Part shown: positions 1 to 8,506 of the stretch, one piece after another
Position numbering within the stretch: position 1 is the stretch's first letter
Layout of the letters: every line of letters starts with the position of its first letter
Source: Streptomyces tauricus
GTDB taxonomy: Bacteria; Actinomycetota; Actinomycetes; Streptomycetales; Streptomycetaceae
Reading direction: 5' to 3'
Assembly: GCF_014650955.1 (NCBI RefSeq)
Contig: NZ_BMVY01000013.1
Span: 62,001-126,000, forward strand
Length of the DNA stretch: 64,000 bases
The notes under the pieces: model-generated
What the model was told of the DNA's origin: nothing
What the model saw: the letters and a program-made list of their open reading frames with translations, nothing else
Databases searched by the model: none
Translations under genes and position numbers: made by a program

Positions 1-873
1 ACCGACGGTCTCCTCCAGGGACTTGCCGTCGCCGCCCTTCTCCGGGGTCACATGGATGACGGCGAAGTCGTACGAGGCACCGTCGCCGCCCGTCGGGCCG
101 CCCTGCTCGATCCACTGGTCCGAGGTCTGCGCCCAGTTGCCCCACCAGACGCCGTACGGAGCGACCTGCTCCTTGGTGGCGTTCGCGCTCTCGCCCGCCG
201 ACAGGGCGCTGTCGTTGTACGAGGGCACGAAGGCGATGTTGCGGTACCAGCCGCCCTTCGCGCCCGCGTGCACGCAGTGGCCCGCGGTCCACACGAGGTT
301 GGACTTGCCCGGGTGGGCCGGGTCCTCGACCACGGTCGCCGAGCAGACCATCGTGCCCTCGGGGGAGTCGAAGAACACCTTGCCCGCCTCGGGCACGTTC
401 TCGTGGTAACCCGCCGGAACGGCCTTCGCCTCCACGGGCGCCGGCTCGGGGTCGGTCACGCCCTGGTCACCCGAGAGGTCGTTCTCGTCGACGCCCTTGC
501 CCTGGTCCGGGTCCTGGGCCTCGCGCATACGGTCCGGGTCCCACAGGTCCGCGATGATCGGGTTGATGTAGTCCCCGGCCTCGCGCAGCCAGTCGTCCCT
601 GTCCCAGTTCTTCCAGGCACCGCCCTTCCACTTGTCGATGTCGATGCCGTGTTCTTTGAGCCGGTCCCTGATGTTGTCCGGGACCTGGATCTTGCCGTCG
701 CCGGCCGCGGCGGCGGACGTCTCGGCAGACGCGTCGGCTTCCGTCCCGGCGCCGCAGGCGGTGGTGGTGAGAGCCAGCGCGGTGGCCATGCCTACCGCGG
801 CCAGCACGGGGGAGATTCTGCGGCGCGGGCTCCTCCCTCGGCGGGCGGCGAAGAGCGGGCGTATCGGTCGCAT
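1..873 (-). CDS. Secreted trypsin-like serine protease (3' end outside window)
   Basis: Partial gene on the minus strand; its start is at 873 and its C-terminus lies beyond base 1. The N-terminus has an Arg-rich n-region, a hydrophobic stretch (VLAAVGMATALAL) and TTTAC, a weak lipobox, so it is exported and possibly lipid-anchored. The catalytic His is visible in WTAGHCVH and the Asp in YDFAVIHV; the Ser motif would be outside the window. A GGGGGAG ribosome site lies about 8 nt before the ATG. A linker of about 100 residues, rich in charged residues and Trp, precedes the protease domain. This is a chymotrypsin-fold peptidase of unknown substrate. It is divergent from the siderophore operon, and nothing here ties the two together. 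Confidence 0.85.
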   Translation of the reverse strand, partial: MRPIRPLFAARRGRSPRRRISPVLAAVGMATALALTTTACGAGTEADASAETSAAAAGDGKIQVPDNIRDRLKEHGIDIDKWKGGAWKNWDRDDWLREAGDYINPIIADLWDPDRMREAQDPDQGKGVDENDLSGDQGVTDPEPAPVEAKAVPAGYHENVPEAGKVFFDSPEGTMVCSATVVEDPAHPGKSNLVWTAGHCVHAGAKGGWYRNIAFVPSYNDSALSAGESANATKEQVAPYGVWWGNWAQTSDQWIEQGGPTGGDGASYDFAVIHVTPEKGGDGKSLEETVG

Positions 874-1219
874 GGTGTGAACTCCCCCTGGAGGTGAACG
901 AACAACTCTGTGCTGCCACACGGGACTTCCTACGGATCCGGGGACCCGTGCGTACCCGACGTGGACCGTGGGTGCTGATCAGCGAGATCGCCGAACGGCA
1001 CCACAGACTATGCCGTTGCTGTGGGGGACTTCCGACGGACCCGCAACGGTTCCGTCACGGCAAGGATCTCAAGTCCGCCGTTGCCCCGCGCGGTCCTCGT
1101 CGTTGGTACGTACGGGGGACGTTCCGGCTGCGTTCATCCCCCTTCAGCCGCCCATCGGGCGGACCGGCAACTCGCCTCTGGACAGCGTGGACAGCGTGGA
1201 CAGCGGGAGGACGACAGAC
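874..1219. other. Divergent intergenic region, protease / siderophore operon
   Basis: This 346-base region must hold the promoters of the protease (minus) and of the siderophore operon (plus). I looked for an iron box (TTAGGTTAGGCT-type palindrome) and found none. A short direct repeat of TGGACAGCG (three copies, about 1183-1208) lies just before the aminotransferase ribosome site. No convincing gene or hairpin is seen. Confidence 0.5.
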
Positions 1220-2782
1220 GTGGCTGTGACGGAGTCCGCGCCCGGGACGGCGCCCGCGACACAGGAAGCGGCGGGGGCGCGCGCGATGCAGGAAGCGGCG
1301 GGGACGCGCGCGGTGCAGGAGAACGCGACGGCGCGCACGGCGCACAAAACTGCGACGGTACGCACGATGCACGAGAGCGCGGGAGCGCGCGCGGCGCAAG
1401 AGGGCATCCTGCGACGGCAGTCGGCGCGCGAATCGGCGGCACGCACCTACGCGCGCGCCCTGCCGATCGTCCCGGTACGGGCGCGCGGGCTGACCATCGA
1501 GGGCGCCGACGGGAGCCGCTATCTCGACTGTCTCTCGGGCGCGGGCACACTGGCCCTCGGCCACAACCACCCGGTCGTCCTGGAGGCCATCCGCAAGGTC
1601 CTCGACTCGGGAGCCCCGCTGCACGTCCTGGACCTGGCCACCCCCGTCAAGGACGCCTTCACCACCGAGCTGTTCCGCACACTGCCGCCCGGTCTCGCCG
1701 ACCATGCGCGGGTGCAGTTCTGCGGCCCCGCGGGCACGGACGCCGTGGAGGCGGCGCTGAAACTGGTGCGCACCGCGACCGGCCGCAGCGGCATCCTCGC
1801 CTTCACCGGCGCCTATCACGGGATGACCGAAGGGGCGCTCGCGGTATCCGGAGGTGCCCCCGACGTACGGGTCACCCGCCTGCCCTATCCGCAGGACTAC
1901 CGTTGCCCGTTCGGCGTCGGAGGCGGGCACGGGGCCGAACTCGCCGCCCGCTGGACGCAGTCCGTCCTCGACGACCCCAAGTCCGGCGTGACGAGCCCCG
2001 CGGGCATGATCCTCGAACCGGTGCAGGGCGAGGGCGGGGTGATCCCGGCCCGCGACGACTGGATGCGACGGATACGGGAGATCACCGCGGCGCGCTCCAT
2101 CCCGCTGATCGCCGACGAGGTGCAGACGGGGGTCGGCCGGACCGGCACCTTCTGGGCCGTCGAGCACAGCGGCGTCACCCCCGACGTGATGGTCCTGTCC
2201 AAGGCCATCGGCGGCAGCCTGCCGCTGGCCGTCGTCGTCTACCGCGACGACCTCGACGTATGGGAACCGGGCGCCCACGCCGGCACGTTCCGTGGCAACC
2301 AACTCGCCATGGCGGCGGGCGCCGCGACCCTCGCGTACGTCCGCGAAAACGGACTCGCCGAGCGCGCCGCCGTCCTGGGCGACCGCATGCTCGGCCAACT
2401 CCGCGCTCTAAAAACCGACTTCGACTGCGTGGGCGAGGTGCGTGGTCGGGGGCTGATGATCGGCGTCGAGCTGGTGGACCCCGAGAAGCCGTCCGCGACC
2501 CCCGGAGGGCCTCCCCCTGCCGCGCCCGAACTCGCCGTCGCCGTCCAACGCGAGTGCCTGCGCCGCGGACTGATCGTGGAACTGGGCGGCCGGCACACCA
2601 GCGTGGTGCGCCTGCTCCCACCCCTCACGATCACCGACGAACAGGCGACCGCGGTGATGGACCGGCTCGCCGACGCGGTCACGGAGGTGGCGAAGGCGCG
2701 CACCGACCGAGGTGCCACGAGTGCCCGAAAGCCGTCTGCTGAGCGCGCCGCGCGCACCGAGCGGACCGAGCGCGCAGGGTAG
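1220..2782 (+). CDS. Class-III PLP aminotransferase (diaminobutyrate--2-oxoglutarate type), siderophore operon
   Basis: 520 aa. The core is a fold-type I, class-III aminotransferase: GPAGTDAVEAALK, AYHGMTEGALA, IADEVQTGVGRTG, and the Schiff-base Lys in SKAIGG (about residue 328). By family and context it probably makes L-2,4-diaminobutyrate from aspartate semialdehyde and glutamate, as RhbA does for rhizobactin. The GTG start at 1220 is chosen for its GGGAGG site 9 nt upstream; upstream in-frame codons look non-coding. Residues 15-59 are an unusual tandem 9-residue repeat not expected in this family. It is the first gene of a four-gene operon with two NIS synthetases and an acyltransferase. 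Acetylornithine or 4-aminobutyrate aminotransferase activity is the alternative on sequence alone. Confidence 0.85.
   Translation: MAVTESAPGTAPATQEAAGARAMQEAAGTRAVQENATARTAHKTATVRTMHESAGARAAQEGILRRQSARESAARTYARALPIVPVRARGLTIEGADGSRYLDCLSGAGTLALGHNHPVVLEAIRKVLDSGAPLHVLDLATPVKDAFTTELFRTLPPGLADHARVQFCGPAGTDAVEAALKLVRTATGRSGILAFTGAYHGMTEGALAVSGGAPDVRVTRLPYPQDYRCPFGVGGGHGAELAARWTQSVLDDPKSGVTSPAGMILEPVQGEGGVIPARDDWMRRIREITAARSIPLIADEVQTGVGRTGTFWAVEHSGVTPDVMVLSKAIGGSLPLAVVVYRDDLDVWEPGAHAGTFRGNQLAMAAGAATLAYVRENGLAERAAVLGDRMLGQLRALKTDFDCVGEVRGRGLMIGVELVDPEKPSATPGGPPPAAPELAVAVQRECLRRGLIVELGGRHTSVVRLLPPLTITDEQATAVMDRLADAVTEVAKARTDRGATSARKPSAERAARTERTERAG
1262..1396 (+). repeat. Five 27-bp coding repeats (9-aa units)
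   Basis: Five in-frame 27-bp units encode QEAAGARAM, QEAAGTRAV, QENATARTA, HKTATVRTM and HESAGARAA, followed by a partial QEG. The units diverge by substitution only, with no indels, so the period is kept exactly. They sit before the aminotransferase fold and are predicted to be helical or disordered. Confidence 0.85.
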
Positions 2783-2982
2783 GGCGGCGGACCTATGGGG
2801 GATTCGGGCCGGTGGCCAGGAGGCGCGTGCCTCTTTGCCGACAACCGCCGGCACCACCCGGCGGCACCCTCCATCGCCCCGCCCCCGTCCCTACCCCGAC
2901 CAGGGAACGCACAGGTGTCACCCATGCCGGAACAGCCCCGGTTCGTCGCCGTACGAGCCTGAACCACCTCCAAGGAACCCTT

Positions 2983-5088
2983 TTGAACGCCACGCCCGCA
3001 TCCGACGGACGCCCCCAGCCCCACGAGCGAGCAGCCTGCCGTCCGCAGGTCCCGCTCGGGCCGGGGGCCGAATCGGTCCCCCGGCAGAAGGGAGCGGCCA
3101 GGAAGTCCGAAGGACTGTACGGCGCCACCACCGATCTGCTGGAACACCCGGACCCACACACCGCAGCTCAGGCCGCGGCCGTGGAGAACCTGCTGCGCTG
3201 CTGGGTACGCGAGCACGACCTCCGCGCTCCTGCCGACGGCGCCCTGCGCATCCCCCTTCCGGCCAGTGGTACGGCCCTCGTCGTCCCGGTCCAGTACTGG
3301 TCCCCCACGGGGTGGCACCGACTGGGCCCTCCTCACCTCGCCAGCGCCCCGGACCAGGCACCTCCCACCGACGCCGTCACACTCGCGGCCCTGCTGGGTC
3401 GCGAGACCCTGACAGGGTCCGTCGCGTCCGCGTCCGCGTCCGCCTCCGCGCACGCATCCGCCGAAGCGACGCTCCTCGCCGCACCGGGTGCGCCCACCCC
3501 CGCTGCACCGGGTGCGAGCGCCGCCGCTGCTCCAGGTGCGGCCGCCGCCGAAGCGAGCACCTACGCCACATCCGCCGCAGCCGCCGGGTTCCGGGTCCCG
3601 GTCGACGACGGTGACCTGGTCGGCCGGGTCGCGGACTCCCTGCGGCGGACCGTCGTGTTCATCACGGACCGCAGGGAGAACCCCGCCGACGGCTCCGACC
3701 TCTTCCTCTCCGCCGAACAGTCACTGCTGCTGGGCCACCCGCTCCACCCCACCCCGAAGAGCCGAGAAGGGCTCTCCGCCGATGAGAACCGGCTGTACTC
3801 GCCGGAGTTGCGCGGCTCCTTCGCACTCCACTGGATGGCCGTCGCTCCCTCCGTGCTCGCCACCGACTCGGCGTGGACCGAGCGAGGCCGGCCCGTACCC
3901 GCGGAACAGCTCACCTCCCGGCTCGCCGGTGCCGGACTGCAACTGCCCGAGGGCTACGCCGCGCTGCCTATGCACCCCTGGCAGCTCCGCGAAGTCCACC
4001 GGCGCCCCCAGACCGCGAGACTCCTCACCGCCGGACTGCTCCGTGACCTCGGCCCCCACGGCTCCGCGTGGCACCCCACCTCCTCCGTCCGCACCCTCTA
4101 CCGCTCCGGTGCCCCCGCGATGCTGAAGCTGTCGCTGGGCCTGCGCATCACCAACTCCCGCCGGGAGAACCTGCGTAAGGAATTCCACCGGGGCGTCGAG
4201 GTCCACCGCCTGCTGCGTGCCGGCCTCGCCGAACAGTGGCAGGCGACCCACCCTGGCTTCGACATCGTGCGCGACCCCGCGTGGCTCGCGGTGAACGAAC
4301 CCGATGGCACCCCGGTGACCGGCCTCGACGTGATGATCCGCCACAACCCGTTCACACCGACCGACGACGTCTCCTGCGTCGCCGGACTCGTCTCGCCCAA
4401 GCCCGGGAGCACGTCCGGCGGACAGCGGCACACCGAGCCGGCCCGGTCAGAGACCCGCTCCGCGACCCGGTCCCGGCTCACCGAGATCGTCACCCGGCTC
4501 GCCGGACGCACGGGTCGGCCGCGTGGAGCCGTCGCCGCGGAGTGGTTCCTGCGCTACCTCGAACACGTCGTCCGCCCCGTCCTGTGGCTGGACAGCGAAG
4601 CCGGCATCGCGCTGGAGGCACACCAGCAGAACACCTTGCTCCTGCTGGACCCGGAAGGCTGGCCCAAGGGAGGCCGCTACCGCGACAACCAGGGCTACTA
4701 CTTCCGCGAGTCCCGGCGCGCGGAACTGAACAAACGACTGCCCGGCATCGGTGAGCACAGCGACACCTTCGTCTCCGACGCGGTCACCGACGAACGGTTC
4801 GCCTACTACCTCGCCATCAACAACGTCCTCGGTCTCATCGGCGCCTTCGGCTCCCAACGCCTGGCTGACGAACGCCTGTTGCTGGCCGCCTTCCGCCGCT
4901 TCCTCACCAATGTCGCCTCCGGTCCGGCCCGGCTGCTGCGAACCACCCTGCCCGCCCTTCTGCTCGACTCTCCTGTCCTGCGCTGCAAGGCCAACCTGCT
5001 GACCCGGCTGCACGGTCTCGACGAGCTCGTCGGCCCGGTCGACACCCAGTCCGTCTACGTCACCATCGCCAACCCCCTTCATTCCTGA
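2983..5088 (+). CDS. IucA/IucC-family NIS siderophore synthetase (first)
   Basis: 701 aa from a TTG at 2983, chosen for its AAGGAA site 5-6 nt upstream; a GTG at 2812 in the same frame would add 57 Pro/Arg-rich residues that look untranslated. Family landmarks are HPLHPTPKSREG (about residue 250, ATP/citrate-binding region), PMHPWQL (about 329) and EAHQQNTLLLL (about 545) ahead of the C-terminal domain. These enzymes adenylate a carboxylate, usually of citrate, and condense it with an amine or hydroxylamine. An Ala/Pro-rich insert (about residues 145-205, with SASASASAHAS and repeats of APGA) interrupts the N-terminal lobe and is not a family feature. It is followed closely by the acyltransferase gene. 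Confidence 0.9.
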   Translation: MNATPASDGRPQPHERAACRPQVPLGPGAESVPRQKGAARKSEGLYGATTDLLEHPDPHTAAQAAAVENLLRCWVREHDLRAPADGALRIPLPASGTALVVPVQYWSPTGWHRLGPPHLASAPDQAPPTDAVTLAALLGRETLTGSVASASASASAHASAEATLLAAPGAPTPAAPGASAAAAPGAAAAEASTYATSAAAAGFRVPVDDGDLVGRVADSLRRTVVFITDRRENPADGSDLFLSAEQSLLLGHPLHPTPKSREGLSADENRLYSPELRGSFALHWMAVAPSVLATDSAWTERGRPVPAEQLTSRLAGAGLQLPEGYAALPMHPWQLREVHRRPQTARLLTAGLLRDLGPHGSAWHPTSSVRTLYRSGAPAMLKLSLGLRITNSRRENLRKEFHRGVEVHRLLRAGLAEQWQATHPGFDIVRDPAWLAVNEPDGTPVTGLDVMIRHNPFTPTDDVSCVAGLVSPKPGSTSGGQRHTEPARSETRSATRSRLTEIVTRLAGRTGRPRGAVAAEWFLRYLEHVVRPVLWLDSEAGIALEAHQQNTLLLLDPEGWPKGGRYRDNQGYYFRESRRAELNKRLPGIGEHSDTFVSDAVTDERFAYYLAINNVLGLIGAFGSQRLADERLLLAAFRRFLTNVASGPARLLRTTLPALLLDSPVLRCKANLLTRLHGLDELVGPVDTQSVYVTIANPLHS

Positions 5089-5127
5089 GGAACATGACCC
5101 ACTCCGTCTCCTGAGAGGAGCGTCGCC

Positions 5128-6135
5128 GTGCCTCCCCCCGATGCGAGCACCGACGCCGCCGCCGACGCCGATACCACCCCCCACGCCAGGACCCGTGGCG
5201 AACCGGGCCCCGCTGCGGGGAGCCCGCGCTGTCCGGACAGCCCAGGCAGTCCGGACAGCGCGGACAGAGCAGACAGCGCGGACACCCTCGACCTGCGTCT
5301 GCCCGACGAACTCCTCGCACTCTTCGCGAGGAACGCGGCCGAAGCAGCCGGGACGGTCGACGCGGCCGGAGCAGCTCAGGTGGTCGGAGCCCGGTACGCC
5401 GCATCAGCCACGGAGCACAGTGAGCCGAGCGGCGGCGAACACCGTGCCCGTCAGGCCGACGACCGTCCCCCCGACGACAGCCAGCCAGCCGACGGGGAGC
5501 CGGGCAGCGGAAAGTCAGCCGGCGGGGAACGGAGACTTGGCCGCCCTCTCACCCCCACTGGTGAGGATCTGCTCGACCGCGTCGGTGACTGGGGGCAGAC
5601 AGCCACCGTCGTGGGCGCCTTCCACCTGATCCCCGTACGCCTCGACCGTGACCTCCCGCTGATCAGCCGCTGGATGAACGACCCTGCCGTGGCCGCCTTC
5701 TGGGAGCTCTCCGGCCCTGATACGGCGACCGAGGGCCACCTGCGCGCCCAACTAGCCGGCGACGGACGCAGCGTCCCCTGCCTCGGCATGCTGGACGGCA
5801 CACCGATGAGCTACTGGGAGATCTACCGCGCGGATCTCGACCCCCTGGCCCGCCACTACCCGGCCCGCCTTCACGACACCGGAATCCACCTCCTCATCGG
5901 CGGCGTCGCCCATCGCGGGCGGGGACTCGGCACGACCCTGCTCCGTGCTGTCTCCGACCTCATCCTCGACCGTCGTCCCTCATGCGCACGCGTCGTCGCA
6001 GAGCCCGACCTTCGCAACACCCCCTCCGTGTCCGCCTTCCTGGGCGCCGGCTTCCGGTTCTCCGCCGAGGTGGATCTGCCCGACAAGAAGGCAGCTTTCA
6101 TGGTCCGAGACCGGGCCCTGCGCGGTCTGTTGTAG
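5128..6135 (+). CDS. IucB/RhbD-type GNAT acyltransferase, siderophore operon
   Basis: 335 aa; GTG start with AGAGGAG about 7 nt upstream. The last 180 residues match the IucB/AlcB/MbtK-like acyltransferase family: FHLIPVRLDRDLPLI, WMNDPAVAAFWEL, YWEIYRAD, and the acetyl-CoA loop VAHRGRGLGTTLLRA. In aerobactin and rhizobactin pathways this family acylates an N-hydroxylated diamine, but no N-hydroxylase gene is present here, so the substrate may be a plain amine or be supplied from elsewhere. The first 150 residues are low-complexity and acidic (runs of PGSPDSADRADSAD) and not part of the fold. Only 39 bases separate it from the upstream synthetase gene. Confidence 0.85.
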   Translation: MPPPDASTDAAADADTTPHARTRGEPGPAAGSPRCPDSPGSPDSADRADSADTLDLRLPDELLALFARNAAEAAGTVDAAGAAQVVGARYAASATEHSEPSGGEHRARQADDRPPDDSQPADGEPGSGKSAGGERRLGRPLTPTGEDLLDRVGDWGQTATVVGAFHLIPVRLDRDLPLISRWMNDPAVAAFWELSGPDTATEGHLRAQLAGDGRSVPCLGMLDGTPMSYWEIYRADLDPLARHYPARLHDTGIHLLIGGVAHRGRGLGTTLLRAVSDLILDRRPSCARVVAEPDLRNTPSVSAFLGAGFRFSAEVDLPDKKAAFMVRDRALRGLL

Positions 6136-6192
6136 GGCCGTCACTTCTAGTACACCGCTCGTCCCGATCAGGTTCCCAGTCGAGGAGTCCCT

Positions 6193-8406
6193 GTGCCGAA
6201 CCCGGCCGCCACCCCGTCTCCCAGAGAGCCGTCACGTCTGTACGACCCGCCGGAGCTGAGCCCGGAAAGATGGGAAGAGGCGGGGCGCCGCCTGCTCGCG
6301 AAGATGATCGGCGAGTTCGCGCACGAGGAGATCCTCCAGCCGGAACCGGCGGGGCACCGCGCGGGCGATACGGCGGCAGTCGCCACTCCTTCCAGCCCTT
6401 CCAGTGCCGTGGCTCCCGACAGGTCCCGGGAACTCAGAGGAGACGATTCGCCGCCCGACACGGAAGCTCGGCGTCCGCCCATTACGTCACCCATCCCTGG
6501 ACCCCAGGGCTCGCCCGCGCCGAGGCCCGAGGGCTCGCCCGCGCCGGTACCCCACGGCTCGGCCGTCCCCAAGCCCCAGGCCGTGTCCCCTACCGAGTCT
6601 GAGCCGCCCGGCACCGCCACCGACGGCGAGCGCTCCTACACACTGCGCCTGGACGCCGGTGGCATCCTCGCCTTCCGTGCCCGCCGCGGTGCGTACGACA
6701 GCTGGCGGGTGGACCCGGCGTCACTCACCCTGACCGAAGCGGCCGGAACAACAGACCGCGATGGCGAAGCCGAACGCGCGGCCGACCCCGAACCACCCAC
6801 CGACCCCTCGGACACCGCCGCCCCCACCGCACCCGCACCCGCCCCCGAAACCCCCCACCCACCCCCGCACCAACGCCCCTACACCGACCCCCTCGACTTC
6901 CTCACCCGCGCCCGTGCCGTGCTCCACCTCGACGGCGCCACCCTCGGTCACGTCATCCGCGAGCTGTCGACCACACTCGCCGCCGACGCCCGGCTGGATC
7001 ACACCGCCCTCCCGGCCGCCCGCCTCGCCGACCTCGGGTACGCGGAGCTGGAAGGCCACCAGACAGGTCATCCCTGGATCGTCCTCAACAAGGGCCGGCT
7101 CGGCTTCTCCGCGACGGACGCCGCCCAGTGGGCGCCCGAGGGCCGACGGGCGACAGTCCTGCCGTGGATCGCCGTCCACACCTCGCTCGCCACCTACCGG
7201 GGCGTCGAGGGCCTGGACAGCGCCGACCAGCTCTACGCGCGTGAGCTCGACCCCGCCGTCCGTAAGTCGTACGACACCGCACTGCGCACGCGAGGGCTCA
7301 CTCCGGAGTCGTACCTCTACCTGCCTGTGCACCCGTGGCAGTGGAACGACGTCGTGCTGCCGCTCTTCGCGCCCTCCGTCGCCGCGGGAGCCATCGTTCC
7401 CCTGCCTCCGGACGGCGATCTCCGGCTGCCCCAGCAGTCGATCCGTACGTTCCTGAACACCTCGCGTCCGGACCGGCACACCGTGAAGCTGCCGCTGTCC
7501 GTCCTCAACACCCTTGTGTGGCGCGGGCTCCCGACGGAACGGACGCTCGCGGCGCCCGCCGTCACCGCCTGGATGCACGGGCTGCGGGACACCGATCCCT
7601 TCCTGCACGACACCTGCGGGGTGATCCTGTTGGGCGAGGTCGCGTCCGTGACGGTCGGGCACCCCGTGTACGACGCGCTGCCGGAAGTCCCGTACCAGTA
7701 CAAGGAACTGCTGGGCGCGATCTGGCGCGAGCCGCTCTCCCGTCATCTCGCGCCCGGCGAACGGGCCCGTACGCTCGCCGCTCTCCTGCACACCGATCCC
7801 GAGGGCCGTGCTTTCGCGGCGGAGCTCGTCGACCGCTCGGGCCTGGATCCGCGAAGCTGGCTGCGCCGCCTCTTCGCCGCGCTGCTGCCGCCTCTGCTGC
7901 ACTTCCTCTACCGGTACGGCACTGTGTTCAGCCCACACGGCGAGAACGCGATCGTTGTCTTCGACGACCACGACGTACCGGTGCGGCTCGCGGTGAAGGA
8001 CTTCGTGGACGACGTGAACGTGAGCGCCGAGCGGCTTCCCGAGCACGCCTCCATGCCCGACGACGTACGGGCCGTGCTGCTCACGGAACCGGCCGCCTTC
8101 CTCACCCAGTTCATCCACTCCGGGCTGTTCGTCGGTGTCTTCCGTTATCTGGCCCCGCTGTGCCAGGAGCAACTCGGCGTCCGTGAGGACGAGTTCTGGT
8201 CACTCGTCCGGGCGGAGATCATCCGGCACCACAAGCTCTTTCCGGAGCTCAAAGAGCGCTACGAGACGTTCGACCTGCTCACTCCCCGTATCGAGCGGCT
8301 CTGCCTCAACCGAAACCGGCTGCACCTCGACGGCTACCGGGACCGGCCGCAGCGCCCGCACGCCGCCGTCCACGGCACCGTCCCCAACCCCCTTCACCAG
8401 TCGTGA
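6193..8406 (+). CDS. IucA/IucC-family NIS siderophore synthetase (second)
   Basis: 737 aa; GTG start with GAGGAG 6 nt upstream. Landmarks are GHPWIVLNKGRLGFS (about residue 290), PVHPWQW (about 377) and SPHGENAIVVFDD (about 578) with KDFVDDVN. The presence of two synthetases implies two successive condensations, one probably acting on free citrate and the other on the mono-substituted product, as for RhbC/RhbF or IucA/IucC. Residues about 60-140 and 185-235 are Pro/Ala/Glu-rich inserts absent from typical members. It is the last gene of the operon. No exporter, receptor or reductase gene follows; a DNA helicase gene begins 100 bases on. Confidence 0.9.
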   Translation: MPNPAATPSPREPSRLYDPPELSPERWEEAGRRLLAKMIGEFAHEEILQPEPAGHRAGDTAAVATPSSPSSAVAPDRSRELRGDDSPPDTEARRPPITSPIPGPQGSPAPRPEGSPAPVPHGSAVPKPQAVSPTESEPPGTATDGERSYTLRLDAGGILAFRARRGAYDSWRVDPASLTLTEAAGTTDRDGEAERAADPEPPTDPSDTAAPTAPAPAPETPHPPPHQRPYTDPLDFLTRARAVLHLDGATLGHVIRELSTTLAADARLDHTALPAARLADLGYAELEGHQTGHPWIVLNKGRLGFSATDAAQWAPEGRRATVLPWIAVHTSLATYRGVEGLDSADQLYARELDPAVRKSYDTALRTRGLTPESYLYLPVHPWQWNDVVLPLFAPSVAAGAIVPLPPDGDLRLPQQSIRTFLNTSRPDRHTVKLPLSVLNTLVWRGLPTERTLAAPAVTAWMHGLRDTDPFLHDTCGVILLGEVASVTVGHPVYDALPEVPYQYKELLGAIWREPLSRHLAPGERARTLAALLHTDPEGRAFAAELVDRSGLDPRSWLRRLFAALLPPLLHFLYRYGTVFSPHGENAIVVFDDHDVPVRLAVKDFVDDVNVSAERLPEHASMPDDVRAVLLTEPAAFLTQFIHSGLFVGVFRYLAPLCQEQLGVREDEFWSLVRAEIIRHHKLFPELKERYETFDLLTPRIERLCLNRNRLHLDGYRDRPQRPHAAVHGTVPNPLHQS

Positions 8407-8506
8407 TCACGCACAGCGCCGACACCCTGATACGCGTCCTGATCACATCCCCCTCCGCCGCCGCGATCACCCGGTTGTCGGTGCCGACCCGTAGGGTGGT
8501 CGGGCT

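Noticed and set aside
2924..2962. A 12-codon leader-like ORF before the first synthetase
   Set aside because: It has no ribosome site and no attenuator-like structure; likely chance.
2812..2982. GTG at 2812 as start of the first NIS synthetase
   Set aside because: The extra 57 residues are Pro/Arg-rich without family similarity, while TTG at 2983 has a good AAGGAA site. This remains open, since TTG is a rare start.
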